A DNA stretch of 64,000 nucleotides from the NCBI RefSeq assembly GCF_019599145.1, contig NZ_CP080647.1:10106001-10170000 (forward strand), written 5' to 3'. Position 1 is the first letter of the stretch; every line of letters starts with the position of its first letter. A program made the position numbers and the translations under genes. This DNA is from Streptomyces akebiae. GTDB lineage: Bacteria; Actinomycetota; Actinomycetes; Streptomycetales; Streptomycetaceae. Positions 17,756-26,823 of the stretch are shown here, one piece after another. The notes under the pieces were generated by a model. That model did not search any database and was not told the DNA's origin. It saw only the letters and a list, made by a program, of their open reading frames with translations.

Positions 17756-17788
17756 GGTTCGCATCCCCTTTCCGGAGGCGACTGGTGC

Positions 17789-18502
17789 TCACATGGGCGG
17801 GACCGGCAGCTCCAGGAAGAACTCGGCGGTTCCCGGCCGGACGAGGGTCGTGACCACCTCGACGGTGGTCGCGTCCTCCGCGCGCAACTCCCTGCGCCTC
17901 ATCAGCGCCGGGGTCCCGACCTCGCTGTTCAGCAGGGCGGCGTCGTGCTCGTCGAGGACCACCGGGTCGAGGTAGAGCCGGATCGCGTCGACGGGTACGC
18001 CTCTGCGCTGCAGGTACGGGAGGGTGACGAGGTCTTCGAGGTTCTCGTCCAGCAGGTCGGGGGCGGCCGCGAACAGCACGACGTGCCGCTCGATCGACTG
18101 CGGCTCCTCGCGCACGTTCAACTTGCGGCGGACCAGTTCCACCACGGCCGTGTCCGCGTCGGCGCCGGGGAGGGCCAGGACCGCGTCGACGGCCCTGACG
18201 ATCCGTGCGGACACGACCTCGTGCCGGCCCGGTGCGCCTTTGGCGGCTGTCGCGGGGGTGACGAAGTTGAGCAGATTGATCTGCCGCGTCACGTCCGCGA
18301 CGAACGTACCGTGACGCCGCCGCCGGATCGCCAGCCCCGCCTCCGCCAGGTCGTTCAGGACGCGTTGTGCCGTGGCGCGGCTGACACCGTGTTGAACGGA
18401 GAGATCCTTCTCGGTCGGCAACCGCGTGCCGGGAGGCAGTTCCCCGGCCCGGATCCTCGCTTCGATCTCTCGTCTGATCTGTACGTAAAGCGGCGCGGCC
18501 AC
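17789..18502 (-). CDS. GntR family regulator, HutC/UTRA type
   Basis: A 237-residue regulator: winged helix at about residues 1-70 (PLYVQIRREIEARIRAGEL, TEKDLSVQHGVSRATAQRVL) and a UTRA effector domain after it. I chose GTG at 18502 because a good promoter (TTGACC, 17 bases, TATGGT) ends at 18566, which would put the transcript start near 18559, downstream of the in-frame TTG 18574 and at ATG 18562. UTRA proteins bind small molecules and leave DNA in response. It likely binds the 28-bp palindrome next to its promoter and controls the amino-acid oxidase and perhaps the divergent kinase gene. Confidence 0.85.
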   Translation of the reverse strand: MAAPLYVQIRREIEARIRAGELPPGTRLPTEKDLSVQHGVSRATAQRVLNDLAEAGLAIRRRRHGTFVADVTRQINLLNFVTPATAAKGAPGRHEVVSARIVRAVDAVLALPGADADTAVVELVRRKLNVREEPQSIERHVVLFAAAPDLLDENLEDLVTLPYLQRRGVPVDAIRLYLDPVVLDEHDAALLNSEVGTPALMRRRELRAEDATTVEVVTTLVRPGTAEFFLELPVPPM

Positions 18503-18565
18503 CTGACCAGTCCGTTCTTCGAGTCCGCCGACCGGCGGTACTGTTACCGTTCCCCTGAGCATAAG

Positions 18566-18594
18566 ACCATACAATCCCTCAATTGACCGGTCAA
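18566..18594 (-). promoter_or_regulatory. Putative promoter of the gntR-oxidase operon
   Basis: On the minus strand TTGACC (complement of 18589-18594) and TATGGT (complement of 18566-18571) are 17 bases apart. The -35 hexamer lies inside one half of the 28-bp palindrome, so repressor binding would occlude it. Confidence 0.6.
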
Positions 18595-18602
18595 TTGAGG
18601 GA
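18575..18602. promoter_or_regulatory. Perfect 28-bp palindrome, probable GntR operator
   Basis: Arm tccctcaattgacc at 18575-18588 is mirrored exactly at 18589-18602. It lies between the divergent gntR and phosphotransferase genes and carries a TTGACC hexamer on each strand, so one site could repress both directions. Confidence 0.75.
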
Positions 18603-18630
18603 GTTGATGGATCTCGTACCGTGACTCCGC

Positions 18631-19530
18631 ATGACCGATGGCGAGATCGAGATCACGGCAGACCTTGTCCGCGAGCTGTTGCGGGAGCAGCATCCGGACC
18701 TTGCGGGGCTGGCCGTCCGCGAGGTGGCGGGAGGCTGGGGCAACCAGATGTGGCGGCTCGGGGACGACTTGGCCGTGCGCATGCAGCGCATGGACCCGAC
18801 CCCGGAACTCCTGCTCAAGGAGCGCCGATGGCTGCCCGTCCTGGCCCCGCGCCTGCCGCTCCCGGTGCCGATCCCGGTGCGCGACGGTGAACCGTCCGCG
18901 CGCTTCCCCAAGCACTGGACCGTGATGACGTGGGTTCCGGGCGAGCCGTTGGACCACGGCTCGATCAGCCGCGGCGATCACGCGGCCGACACGCTGGCGG
19001 GTTTCCTCAGGGCACTCCATGTGGAGGCACCCGCCGACGCGCCGGCCGCTTCGGACCGCGGCGGTCACCCCGAGGAGTGCACGGACGGCTTCGAGAGGTT
19101 CTTCCGATCCGTCGACCCCGGCGACCTGGCCGCCGACGTCCGGGCCGTCTGGGACGACGCCGTGGCGGCCCCCGAGTGGAAGGGCCCGCGGGTGTGGGTC
19201 CACGGTGACCTGCATCCCGCGAACGTCGTCGTCTCGGACGGGACGCTGACCGGCGTGGTCGACTTCGGCGACTTGTTCGCCGGCGACCCGGCATGGGACC
19301 TCGCGGCCGCCTGGGTCCTCCTTCCCGCAGGCGCCGCCGCTCGGTTCTTCGACGTGTACGCGCGTGCGGACGAGGCGACGATCCGGCGCGCCCGCGGGCT
19401 CGCCGCCATGAAGTGCCTGTTCCTCATGCTCATGGGCCAGAACGGGGACCGGGGCCTTCCTGGCGGCAAGCCGGCATGGGGACCCGCGGGCCGGGCAGCG
19501 CTCGAACGTGTCATCTCCGGCCCGCGTTAG
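18631..19530 (+). CDS. Aminoglycoside phosphotransferase (APH) family kinase
   Basis: A 299-residue protein-kinase-like phosphotransferase. The catalytic loop VHGDLHPANVVV (near residue 190) and the metal-binding DFGD that follows are intact, and an N-lobe Arg/Lys pair around RLGDDLAVRMQRM is plausible. APH-fold proteins phosphorylate antibiotics, choline, homoserine, methylthioribose or other hydroxylated small molecules; resistance cannot be assumed. It diverges from the GntR regulator across the 28-bp palindrome and may be coregulated. It ends 18 bases from the convergent MerR-fusion gene. Confidence 0.85.
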   Translation: MTDGEIEITADLVRELLREQHPDLAGLAVREVAGGWGNQMWRLGDDLAVRMQRMDPTPELLLKERRWLPVLAPRLPLPVPIPVRDGEPSARFPKHWTVMTWVPGEPLDHGSISRGDHAADTLAGFLRALHVEAPADAPAASDRGGHPEECTDGFERFFRSVDPGDLAADVRAVWDDAVAAPEWKGPRVWVHGDLHPANVVVSDGTLTGVVDFGDLFAGDPAWDLAAAWVLLPAGAAARFFDVYARADEATIRRARGLAAMKCLFLMLMGQNGDRGLPGGKPAWGPAGRAALERVISGPR

Positions 19531-19548
19531 CGCACCGGCGGCAGCTCG

Positions 19549-21129
19549 CTAGCCAGGGATGCGGCGTCCGAGAAACGCGGCTACCCGGTCAAGGGCGGCG
19601 GCGTGCTCGGGTACGGGCCGCACCGGCGCGATGGATCCACCGGCGGTGCGGGGCAGGTCGCCGTAGATCTCCCGGACGACCGGCAGGGCGGCGCGCGCGA
19701 TCTCGGGCTGCGGATCGCGGTCGAGGCCGAGCGCGGTGGCGAGGTCCCAGCCGTGGACCAGCAGTTCGACGAGGAGTTGCTCGACCACGCGACGGCCGGG
19801 AGCTGGGCCGAAGGAGCGGCCCAGCATGCCCGGTTGCCGGAAGGCGGCGCGAGCCGAGGCGGCGGCGGCCTCGAAGGCGGCGATGTGGTCGTCGCCGAGG
19901 TGGTCCTCGTCGTGGCCGACGCTGGGGGGCGTGCCCGCAGCCAGGCCGCCCCAGATGATGTTCTCCCACACGAGATGGTCGAGCAGGTCCCGTACGGTCC
20001 ACTTCTCGCAGGGGGTCGGCAGGCCGAACTGGTCCGGCGCCGCCGCGCGCACGAGGGTGCGCACGGTGTCCTGGACGCGCGTGAAAGCGTCCAGGACACC
20101 GCCCGGCCAGGGGTCGGTGTCGTCCGCGTAGAGGGCTTCGAGGCCGGCCTCGCGCGCGCCGGGCGCCGGGTTGGCGCGCAGCGCGGTGACGAGCCACTGT
20201 CCTTCCGCCGCGATCCCGGCGGGCGCGGGCCGGCCGCCGAGGACACACAGCAGTTGCCAGAAGCGCTCGACGGCGGGTTCGGACGCGGCGGTGAGCTGCT
20301 CGCGCAGGAGTGCGCGTGCCTCGGTGCCGTCCGAGCGCACGGCGGGGTCGGTGTTCGCGCGGCTGGGCAGCCACGCGGCGACGACGTCGGCGACGGCCCG
20401 GTCGGCGGCGGGGGAGTCCGCCGCGACACCGGCCCGCATCGCCTCACGGACGCGTGCGGTCCAGAGGTCGGTGAGCGCGTGCATCTCCTCAGCGGCGGAG
20501 GCCTCTTGAGCCCCCCGCCCCTGACGGGCGCCGTACTCCGCGAGGCGCCGCACGGCGGGACGCAGGCCCCCGTCGGCCACCAGTTCGCCCAGCTCCAGCC
20601 AGGCCTCGACCTGCTCGTCGGTGGGATCCTCCGGCAGGTCGGAGCCGGCCGCGAGGAGCCCCTCGCGGAAGTCGGGCACGTCCAGATCGCCGAGTGTGTC
20701 GGTGAGGAAGTCGTGGACCAGCTCGCGACGTTCGTCGGGAGACATGTGGGCGGTGCGGGTCATCAGGGCGAGCCCTTCGTGGGTGGTACGTCGGGTGACG
20801 GTGCGCAGGACGGCCTGGTGGGTCCGCAGACGGCGGATCTGCGCCTCCAGAGCCTCGACGTGCGCGGCCGCCACCTCCGTGAGCCCGTCCTCGCGGTCCA
20901 GGGCGGCCCGGATCTCCCCGAGCCCCATCCCCAGGTCCCGCAGCGTGCGGGCCAGGTGCAGCCTCGCCACACCGGCGGCGTCGTAGCGGCGGTAACCGCA
21001 GGAGGTCCGGTCGGCCGGCGTCACGACCCCCACGTCCGACCAGTGCCGCACCACTTTCACCGGCAGCCCGACCTGCCGCGCCACGGCCCCGATACTCCAC
21101 GTGGGCCGCGACGCCTCGTCCCTGTGCAT
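19549..21129 (-). CDS. MerR regulator fused to a TIGR03086/maleylpyruvate-isomerase-like domain
   Basis: A 526-residue fusion. Residues about 10-80 form a MerR winged helix (WSIGAVARQVGLPVKVVRHWS, CGYRRYDAAGVARLHLARTL), then a coiled dimerisation helix and a long helical region like TipAS or MerR sensor domains. The last 180 residues match the DinB-like MDMPI/TIGR03086 family (CEKWTVRDLLDHLVWENIIW, then LLVELLVHGWDLATALG), in which His residues bind metal. ATG at 21129 has GTGGAG just upstream and lies after a MerR-type inverted repeat. It may sense a thiol or metal-linked ligand through the C-terminal domain; the fusion itself is clear, its effector is not. Confidence 0.85.
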   Translation of the reverse strand: MHRDEASRPTWSIGAVARQVGLPVKVVRHWSDVGVVTPADRTSCGYRRYDAAGVARLHLARTLRDLGMGLGEIRAALDREDGLTEVAAAHVEALEAQIRRLRTHQAVLRTVTRRTTHEGLALMTRTAHMSPDERRELVHDFLTDTLGDLDVPDFREGLLAAGSDLPEDPTDEQVEAWLELGELVADGGLRPAVRRLAEYGARQGRGAQEASAAEEMHALTDLWTARVREAMRAGVAADSPAADRAVADVVAAWLPSRANTDPAVRSDGTEARALLREQLTAASEPAVERFWQLLCVLGGRPAPAGIAAEGQWLVTALRANPAPGAREAGLEALYADDTDPWPGGVLDAFTRVQDTVRTLVRAAAPDQFGLPTPCEKWTVRDLLDHLVWENIIWGGLAAGTPPSVGHDEDHLGDDHIAAFEAAAASARAAFRQPGMLGRSFGPAPGRRVVEQLLVELLVHGWDLATALGLDRDPQPEIARAALPVVREIYGDLPRTAGGSIAPVRPVPEHAAALDRVAAFLGRRIPG

Positions 21130-21142
21130 GCGCTCCACTCTC

Positions 21143-21165
21143 GACTCTCCCTGTGTGGGAGAGTC
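21143..21165. promoter_or_regulatory. MerR-type operator
   Basis: GACTCTCC (21143-21150) and GGAGAGTC (21158-21165) form an inverted repeat with a seven-base centre. On the minus strand a TTGACT hexamer (21162-21167) overlaps one arm, as in MerR promoters with long spacers; a clear -10 could not be picked. Confidence 0.6.
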
Positions 21166-21241
21166 AAGCAGCCGTGGCACGCCACACGAGCGCCCTCCAA
21201 GTCGGCGCCGTCCGAGCCGAGTTGTGGCAGGATCCGAAAGC

Positions 21242-22642
21242 ATGTCGCCGTCGATCAGCTGGTCGCCCGAGTCCGGTCGTCGTCTGACGAGTGTTCTGCT
21301 CGTCCTCCTCGTGCAGCTCCTCGCGGTCGGTCCCGGTGCGCCGGACGCCGACGCGGCGGCCGGCCCGGGAGCGAGCGCGGTCGCGACGCCGGACCTGGCT
21401 CGCTACGACGTGTCCCTGCGCTCCGACGCCGACGGCGGCCACTGGACGGGACGGCAGCGGGTGTCGTTCCGGAACGCCTCGCGTCAGCCGCTGCACGAGG
21501 TGTACCTGCGCCTGTGGGGCAACGGCGAGGACCAGTGCGGCACGCCCGGCTCGCCTCCGCCCGTCACCGTGTCGAACGTCGACGGGGGCACGCCGGACCG
21601 GCTCACCGTGCGGTGCACGGCCCTGCGCATCGCCCTCCCCGGCCCGCTCGGGCACGGAGAGCGGACGACGGTCGCCTTCGACGTCTCCCTCACCGTGCCC
21701 GACCGCAACGCGCGCTTCGGCCGCGAGGGGGCCCACCGCTTCCTCGGCAACGCCCTCCCGGTGCTCGCCGTGCACGACGCACAGGGGTGGCACCTCGATC
21801 CGTACGCGGCACTCGGTGAGAGCTTCCACGCGCTCACGAGCGACTTCCGGGTCCGGCTCGACCACCCGTCGGCCCTGAAGGTCCCCGCGACCGGCCGCAC
21901 CCGGGCCCTCCCCGACGGTCGCGGCCGTACGGTCACGCTGAGCGTCGCGCACAGGGTGCGGGACTTCGCGTGGGCGGCGGGCCCGTTCCGCACCGCGACG
22001 CAGACCACGCCCGGGGGTGTCCGCGTGAAGTCGTACTGGGCGAGCGACACACCCGCCGCGGGGGTCCGTCTCAACCGTACGGACGCCGTCGCCGCCATCG
22101 ACCGCTTCAGCGAGGAGTTCGGCCGGTACCCGTACGGCGAGATCGACCTCGTGCTGACCCCCGGGTTCGGCGGCGGCATGGAATACCCGGGCCTGGTCCT
22201 GGTCGGCACCACCGAGGAGGGCGGCGCCGTCGTCCACGAGGTGGCGCACCAGTGGTGGTACGGCATCGTCGGGAACGACGAGTACACCTCGCCGTGGCTG
22301 GACGAGAGCTTCGCCCAGTACGCCAACGCCCGCTTCTACGGGTGGGAGACCCGCGACTGCTGGTCGGACGTCCACTGGCCGAGCGACGGTGCCGCGCTGA
22401 CCAACTCGATGGCCTACTGGTCCGGGCACCGCGACGAGTACCACCTCGTCTACACGGCGGGGCCCTGCGCACTGGCCGACCTGGAACGCACGCTCGGCGC
22501 CGACACCATGGCCCGCTTCCTCGAGCGGTACGCCCGGGACCACTGGTACGGCGTCTCCACCACGGCCGCCTTCAAGAAGGCCGCACAGGCGGCCACGGAC
22601 GAGGACCTCGGCCCGTTCTGGGAGACCCACCGCATTCGGTGA
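21242..22642 (+). CDS. Secreted M1-family zinc metallopeptidase
   Basis: A 466-residue exported peptidase. A signal peptide occupies about residues 10-40 (LTSVLLVLLVQLLAVGPGAP). The catalytic core has the zinc motif VVHEVAHQWW (HExxH) with the third ligand Glu in PWLDESFAQY about 20 residues later, and the preceding GGGMEYPGL corresponds to the GxMEN exopeptidase loop of M1 aminopeptidases, here altered to GGMEYP. It lacks the large C-terminal helical domain of full M1 enzymes, as in other compact actinobacterial members. It should cleave peptides outside the cell. The start at 21242 is the ATG that opens the signal peptide. Confidence 0.87.
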   Translation: MSPSISWSPESGRRLTSVLLVLLVQLLAVGPGAPDADAAAGPGASAVATPDLARYDVSLRSDADGGHWTGRQRVSFRNASRQPLHEVYLRLWGNGEDQCGTPGSPPPVTVSNVDGGTPDRLTVRCTALRIALPGPLGHGERTTVAFDVSLTVPDRNARFGREGAHRFLGNALPVLAVHDAQGWHLDPYAALGESFHALTSDFRVRLDHPSALKVPATGRTRALPDGRGRTVTLSVAHRVRDFAWAAGPFRTATQTTPGGVRVKSYWASDTPAAGVRLNRTDAVAAIDRFSEEFGRYPYGEIDLVLTPGFGGGMEYPGLVLVGTTEEGGAVVHEVAHQWWYGIVGNDEYTSPWLDESFAQYANARFYGWETRDCWSDVHWPSDGAALTNSMAYWSGHRDEYHLVYTAGPCALADLERTLGADTMARFLERYARDHWYGVSTTAAFKKAAQAATDEDLGPFWETHRIR

Positions 22643-22844
22643 CGATGCATCACGGGCACGGGCACGAACCCGGACACGAGCCCGGGATCGCGGGCGTGAC
22701 CGGATCTGCCACCCCTGACCTGCGGTTTCTCGGGGCGGCAAGTCCATGTGCCGTGGGGCGGCACGCGCGCTAGGAGGTACCGGTCACGTGCTGTGTGATG
22801 TCCGGCGCCCGGCATCCCGCATCCGACCACACGAAGAGCCGCTC

Positions 22845-23537
22845 ATGAATCCGCGAAAGAAACGTCCCCAGGACCATCCTCGTCCAGAGCTGACCCTTGG
22901 ACCACGACTGACCCCTCGACCACGACCCACCCCGCAACCTCATGACTTCTTACAGGACCCGCTCGTCGCCGTGCTCCTGTACCTCAGCCATCTCGACCAC
23001 GGACACCTGCACTCCGAGGACGAGTTGAGCCGGGCGATCCATGACTGCCACCGGTCGTACGGCAGCGCGGTCGACCTGTACACCTGGTACGGGCAGTCGC
23101 TCAGCGCCGGGCAGGCGGCGCACGCCGTGGCCGTCGTCCGGGAGCGACGGGAGTGGGCCCTGCGGATCGCCGCGGACCTGGCTCACCGCCACCCCTACGA
23201 CCGCTCCCTGCCCTGGTTCTCGGGCGTCACGCTGTCCGAGGCCCTCCGAGCGGTGGGCCTGGACCGCACGGTACGCGGCGCGCGCCGCCGCGCGTTCCTC
23301 TTCGCCGCCCCCGTCGTCGGGTTGTATCTGGCGATCAGTTGCCTGGGCGAGGCGGCCAAGGGCTTCATGGCCATGCCGGTGGTGGGTCCGTTGAATATGG
23401 GCCTTCTGCTCGGTCTGGTCCAGCTCGTCGCCGTCGCGGCATGGGTTCAGTGGTACGCCCGGTACTGCGGAACCTCGATCGACCCGCTCGTCGAGAGCCC
23501 GGTGACATCCGCCGAGCGACTGGAGCACCAGCCATGA
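22845..23537 (+). CDS. DUF485-like two-helix membrane protein
   Basis: A 230-residue protein with a charged proline-rich start (residues 1-35), a soluble helical region of about 100 residues and two membrane helices near the end (AFLFAAPVVGLYLAISCLG and NMGLLLGLVQLVAVAAWVQW). The tail resembles DUF485/YjcH, small membrane proteins that accompany acetate-permease-type symporters. Its stop overlaps the symporter start (ATGA), supporting a joint function. The N-terminal soluble extension is longer than in YjcH (about 100 residues total) and is not recognised. Confidence 0.7.
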   Translation: MNPRKKRPQDHPRPELTLGPRLTPRPRPTPQPHDFLQDPLVAVLLYLSHLDHGHLHSEDELSRAIHDCHRSYGSAVDLYTWYGQSLSAGQAAHAVAVVRERREWALRIAADLAHRHPYDRSLPWFSGVTLSEALRAVGLDRTVRGARRRAFLFAAPVVGLYLAISCLGEAAKGFMAMPVVGPLNMGLLLGLVQLVAVAAWVQWYARYCGTSIDPLVESPVTSAERLEHQP

Positions 23538-25126
23538 CCGGTACGGACGCCACAGTCGATCTGCCGGTCTTCTTCGTCTTCCTCGTGTGCGCCCTGTTCC
23601 TCGTGATGTGGGCCGGACCTCAGCGGGGAACGGTGACCGAGTTCTACGTCAGCGACGGCCTGCTCAAACCCGCGCACAACGGGGTCGCCCTGTTCGGGGA
23701 CGTCATGTCCGCGGCAGCCCTGCTGGGCAGCCCCGGCCTGATCGCGCTCACCGGTTACGACGGCACGCTCTCCGTGCTCGGGCCGGCCGTCTCATGGATC
23801 GTCATCCTCCTCCTGGTGGCGGAGCGCTACCACAGCACCACCGAGTTCACCATCGGTGACCGCCTCGCGCGGCGTCTGCGCTCCCGTCCGGTGCACCTCG
23901 CGGCGGGTGCCGCGACCCTCGTCGTCTGTCTGCTCTACCTGATCGCCCAACTCGTCGGAGCGAGTGCGCTCACGGTGGGCATCCTGGGCTCGGCCGGACG
24001 GGGCATGGAAGGGGCCGTGTCCGCCGGACTCGGCGCGCTCATGGTCCTCTACATCGTCCTGGGAGGGATGCGGGCGGCCACGCTGGTCCAGACGGTCAAG
24101 GCGGTCCTGCTCGTGGCCGGCGGTGTCGCCCTGGCGGTGCTGATCCTGGCCAGGTTCGACTTCGACCCGGGCGCGCTTCTGAGCTCGGCGGTCAAGGGAA
24201 GTGGCCACGGGGACGATTTCCTGAGCCCGGGGCTTCGTTTCGGCGGCGGATCGACGGGACTGGACTCACTGAGCGAGCAACTGGCCCTGCTGATCGGAGC
24301 CGCCGGTCTGCCGCATCTGCTGATGCGGATCAGTACCGTCCCCACCCCGAGCGACGCACGTCGATCGGTCCAGTACGCCGCCCTGTTGACCGTCGTGTTC
24401 TATCTGGCCGCGGTCGTGCTCGGCTTCGGGGCCGCGGCGCTCGTCGGCACACAGGTGATCGCGGGGGACAGCCCCTCCGGCAACACGGCGGTGCTCCTGC
24501 TCGCGGCGGACATCGGTGGTTCGCTCCTGCTCACCGCTGTCGCGTGTCTGGCCTTCGCCACCGTCCTGGCCGTCGTCGCGGGCGTCACGCTCGCCGCCGC
24601 GACCTCCCTGGCCCACGACATCTACGGTGCCTTCCTGACCCGTGGCACGGCCTCCGGGCAGCGGGAGCTCGTCGTCGCGCGAGCGTCGGCCGTGGCGGTC
24701 GGAACGATCGCCACGCTGTTGGCCGTGTTCGCGCGCGGCCTCAACGTCTCGTTCCTCATCGGGCTGGCGTTCGCGGTGGCCGCCTCGGCGATCGTTCCCG
24801 CCCTGCTGTACGGCATGTACTGGAAGAACTTCACGACCCGCGGCGCGACTTGGAGCATCTACGGGGGTCTGCTGACCTCCGTGGCCCTGGTGGGGCTCTC
24901 GCCCCAGGTCTCGGGGAGCGCGACCGCGCTGCTCCCGCACCTGGACTTCGCGGTGTTCCCTCTGCGTAATCCGGGGCTCGTCGCGATCCCGGCCGGGTTC
25001 CTCCTCGGCTGGCTCGGCTCGGTACTTCCCGGATCAGCCGGGCGGGCCGATGCCGCCATGAGTGCGTACATGGACCCGGAGGGACACGAAGCCGCCGCGG
25101 GCACCGCGGTTCGGCCCCGCGCGTGA
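23534..25126 (+). CDS. Sodium:solute symporter (SSS/SLC5, ActP-like)
   Basis: A 530-residue polytopic transporter with about 13 hydrophobic helices. The family fingerprints are visible: FYVSDGLLKPAHNGVALFGD early on, FTIGDRLARRL, the GGMRAATLVQTVKAVLLV helix, LPHLLMRISTVP, and LAAATSLAHDIYGAF. These match the acetate/pyruvate/short-chain monocarboxylate branch (ActP, MctC). It is translationally coupled to the DUF485 gene. The probable cargo is a small carboxylate taken up with sodium; the exact one cannot be told. Confidence 0.9.
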   Translation: MTGTDATVDLPVFFVFLVCALFLVMWAGPQRGTVTEFYVSDGLLKPAHNGVALFGDVMSAAALLGSPGLIALTGYDGTLSVLGPAVSWIVILLLVAERYHSTTEFTIGDRLARRLRSRPVHLAAGAATLVVCLLYLIAQLVGASALTVGILGSAGRGMEGAVSAGLGALMVLYIVLGGMRAATLVQTVKAVLLVAGGVALAVLILARFDFDPGALLSSAVKGSGHGDDFLSPGLRFGGGSTGLDSLSEQLALLIGAAGLPHLLMRISTVPTPSDARRSVQYAALLTVVFYLAAVVLGFGAAALVGTQVIAGDSPSGNTAVLLLAADIGGSLLLTAVACLAFATVLAVVAGVTLAAATSLAHDIYGAFLTRGTASGQRELVVARASAVAVGTIATLLAVFARGLNVSFLIGLAFAVAASAIVPALLYGMYWKNFTTRGATWSIYGGLLTSVALVGLSPQVSGSATALLPHLDFAVFPLRNPGLVAIPAGFLLGWLGSVLPGSAGRADAAMSAYMDPEGHEAAAGTAVRPRA

Positions 25127-25227
25127 GCGTCACCTGCCCGACGAGATCGTCGAGACGCTTGTCACGGCGTGGTCAACGGTCCGCCGACAGACGCTGAGCA
25201 GGGCCGCACCCCGCTTACAGTGGTGGG

Positions 25228-25839
25228 GTGTCCTCAGGAAATGCCGTCGTAGCGCGCAATGTGCGTCTTCTCAGAGAGCAGCGGGGCCTGTCCCTGGCCG
25301 CGTTGGCCCGGGAGGCGGGCCTCGCCAAGCAGACGCTGTCGAACCTGGAACAGGGCACCGGCAACCCCACCGTGGACACGTTGTTCTCGATCGCGACGGC
25401 GTTGGGGGTGCCGGTGACCAGGCTGGTGGCCGAGCGCGAGCAGGTGATGACCGTTCAGCGCGGCGCCGACGTCGTCTGGAAGGAGCACGAGGGGTTCGCG
25501 ACCCGGGCTCTGGACCATGTGTACGGCTCGGGTGTCATCGAGAACTACCTCGTACGCGTTTGCCCCGACCGGGACGGAGCGGGGAAGCCGACCGAGCCGC
25601 ACCCGGTGGGCACGCTGGAGCACCTGTACGTGATCAGTGGCCGGGTGCGGGTCGGTCCGGCGGACAGCCCGGTGGAGTTGGACACCGGCGACTTCGTGCG
25701 CTATCCGGGCGACCGGCCGCACGTGTACCAGTCGCTGGAGGGGGAGAGCCTGGTGCACATCGTGGTGAGCGTGCCGCGCGTGCAGCCCGGCACCGGGGGC
25801 ACGAACACGAGGCGGACCCACGACGACGGCGCGCACTGA
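25228..25839 (+). CDS. XRE regulator with C-terminal cupin sensor domain
   Basis: A 203-residue regulator. Helix-turn-helix at about residues 8-62 (VRLLREQRGLSLAALAREAGLAKQTLSNLEQG) and a cupin barrel at about 105-185 (HPVGTLEHLYVISGRVRVG, DTGDFVRYPGDRPHVYQSL), the latter with His and Glu residues able to bind a metal. Proteins of this type often sense amino acids or polyamines. The GTG at 25228 follows TACAGT (25216-25221) by only six bases, so the transcript may be leaderless. It lies 101 bases after the symporter and may regulate it or act elsewhere. Confidence 0.86.
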   Translation: MSSGNAVVARNVRLLREQRGLSLAALAREAGLAKQTLSNLEQGTGNPTVDTLFSIATALGVPVTRLVAEREQVMTVQRGADVVWKEHEGFATRALDHVYGSGVIENYLVRVCPDRDGAGKPTEPHPVGTLEHLYVISGRVRVGPADSPVELDTGDFVRYPGDRPHVYQSLEGESLVHIVVSVPRVQPGTGGTNTRRTHDDGAH

Positions 25840-25883
25840 GCCGCGCGTCGACCGGGTCGGAGGGAAAGTGCGCCCCCGGCGTC

Positions 25884-26771
25884 CTACGGCGTGTGCCGCT
25901 GGGCCTTGGCGGCGGCGTTGATCGCCCGCGCCGCCTCGTAGGCCACGCGGCGCAGGGCGGGGGCGAAGCGGGCCCGGTCGAAGCGGTGGTCCGCGCCGGC
26001 GACGGAGAGGGCCGCGACCGGGCGGCCCGCGGGCCCCATGACGGGGACGGCGACACAGGTGAGGCCGAGGGTGGCCTCCTGGCGGTCGTACGCGATGCCG
26101 TCCCGTCGGATGCGCTGCAGTTCGGCGCGGAAGGCGGTGGGCTCGGTGATCGTGTAGTCGGTGAGCTTCGGCAGCCCCGCCGCGATGGCCGCCTCCATGG
26201 CGTCGTGGTCGAAGGCCAGCAGGGCCTTGCCGACGGCCGTGCAGTACGCGGGCAGCCGGGCGCCGATGCGCGAGGGGGAGCGGGTGGCGCGGTGCCCGTG
26301 GATCTTGTTCACGTACACGATGTCGGTGTCGTGCAGCACCGCGAGGTGAACGGTCTCCTGGGTCAGCACGTACAGGTCCGCGAGATGGGGCAGCAGTCGC
26401 TCGCGCAGTACCAGGGAGGTCGGGCCGTAGACCCGGGTGCCTATGTCGAAGAGCTGGGCGCCCAGCCGGTAGTCGCTGCCGACCCGCTCGACCAGTTCGT
26501 TGCGCTGGAGGATGCCCAACAGCCGGAAGGCGGTCGATTTGGTGAGACGGGTACGGCGGGCCAACTCGCTCACGCCGATCTCCCGGTCCTCCTCGGCGAG
26601 CGACTTGAGCAGGACGAGTGCCTTGTCGACCGCGGTCCGCTGATCAGACGCGGCCGTCGGCGCCTGGGAACGCGGATCGTCCGCGAGCGAGGGATCTGCC
26701 GAGGAAACTGCGAGAGAGGGGTCGGTGAGTGAGCTCTCGATGAGATCGGACGTGGGGGAGTGAACTGACAT
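25884..26771 (-). CDS. IclR family regulator of the arene-degradation genes
   Basis: A 295-residue IclR protein. After a Ser/Asp-rich N-terminal tail of about 45 residues comes the winged helix (about 48-105: ALVLLKSLAEEDREIGVSEL, TRLTKSTAFRLLGIL) and the effector domain with YCTAVGKALLAF and VPVMGPAGRPVAALSV. ATG at 26771 is preceded by GGGAG. It is divergent from the dioxygenase operon, the normal arrangement for IclR-type aromatic regulators (PcaR, PobR, MhpR), so a phenylpropanoid or similar acid is the likely effector. Whether it activates or represses is not visible, but a palindrome at its own start site points to autoregulation. Confidence 0.88.
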   Translation of the reverse strand: MSVHSPTSDLIESSLTDPSLAVSSADPSLADDPRSQAPTAASDQRTAVDKALVLLKSLAEEDREIGVSELARRTRLTKSTAFRLLGILQRNELVERVGSDYRLGAQLFDIGTRVYGPTSLVLRERLLPHLADLYVLTQETVHLAVLHDTDIVYVNKIHGHRATRSPSRIGARLPAYCTAVGKALLAFDHDAMEAAIAAGLPKLTDYTITEPTAFRAELQRIRRDGIAYDRQEATLGLTCVAVPVMGPAGRPVAALSVAGADHRFDRARFAPALRRVAYEAARAINAAAKAQRHTP

Positions 26772-26809
26772 GGCGGGCTCCCGGGACTGTGCGGATGCAG
26801 CCATCAAAA

Positions 26810-26823
26810 TGGACGCGCGTCCA
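26810..26823. promoter_or_regulatory. Palindromic operator at the iclR start site
   Basis: TGGACGCGCGTCCA is a perfect 14-bp palindrome whose first base (minus strand) is also the last base of the iclR -10 hexamer, so bound protein would cover the transcription start. Confidence 0.6.

Noticed and set aside
18631..19530. Aminoglycoside resistance gene
   Set aside because: Only the general APH fold is visible; nothing links it to a specific antibiotic.
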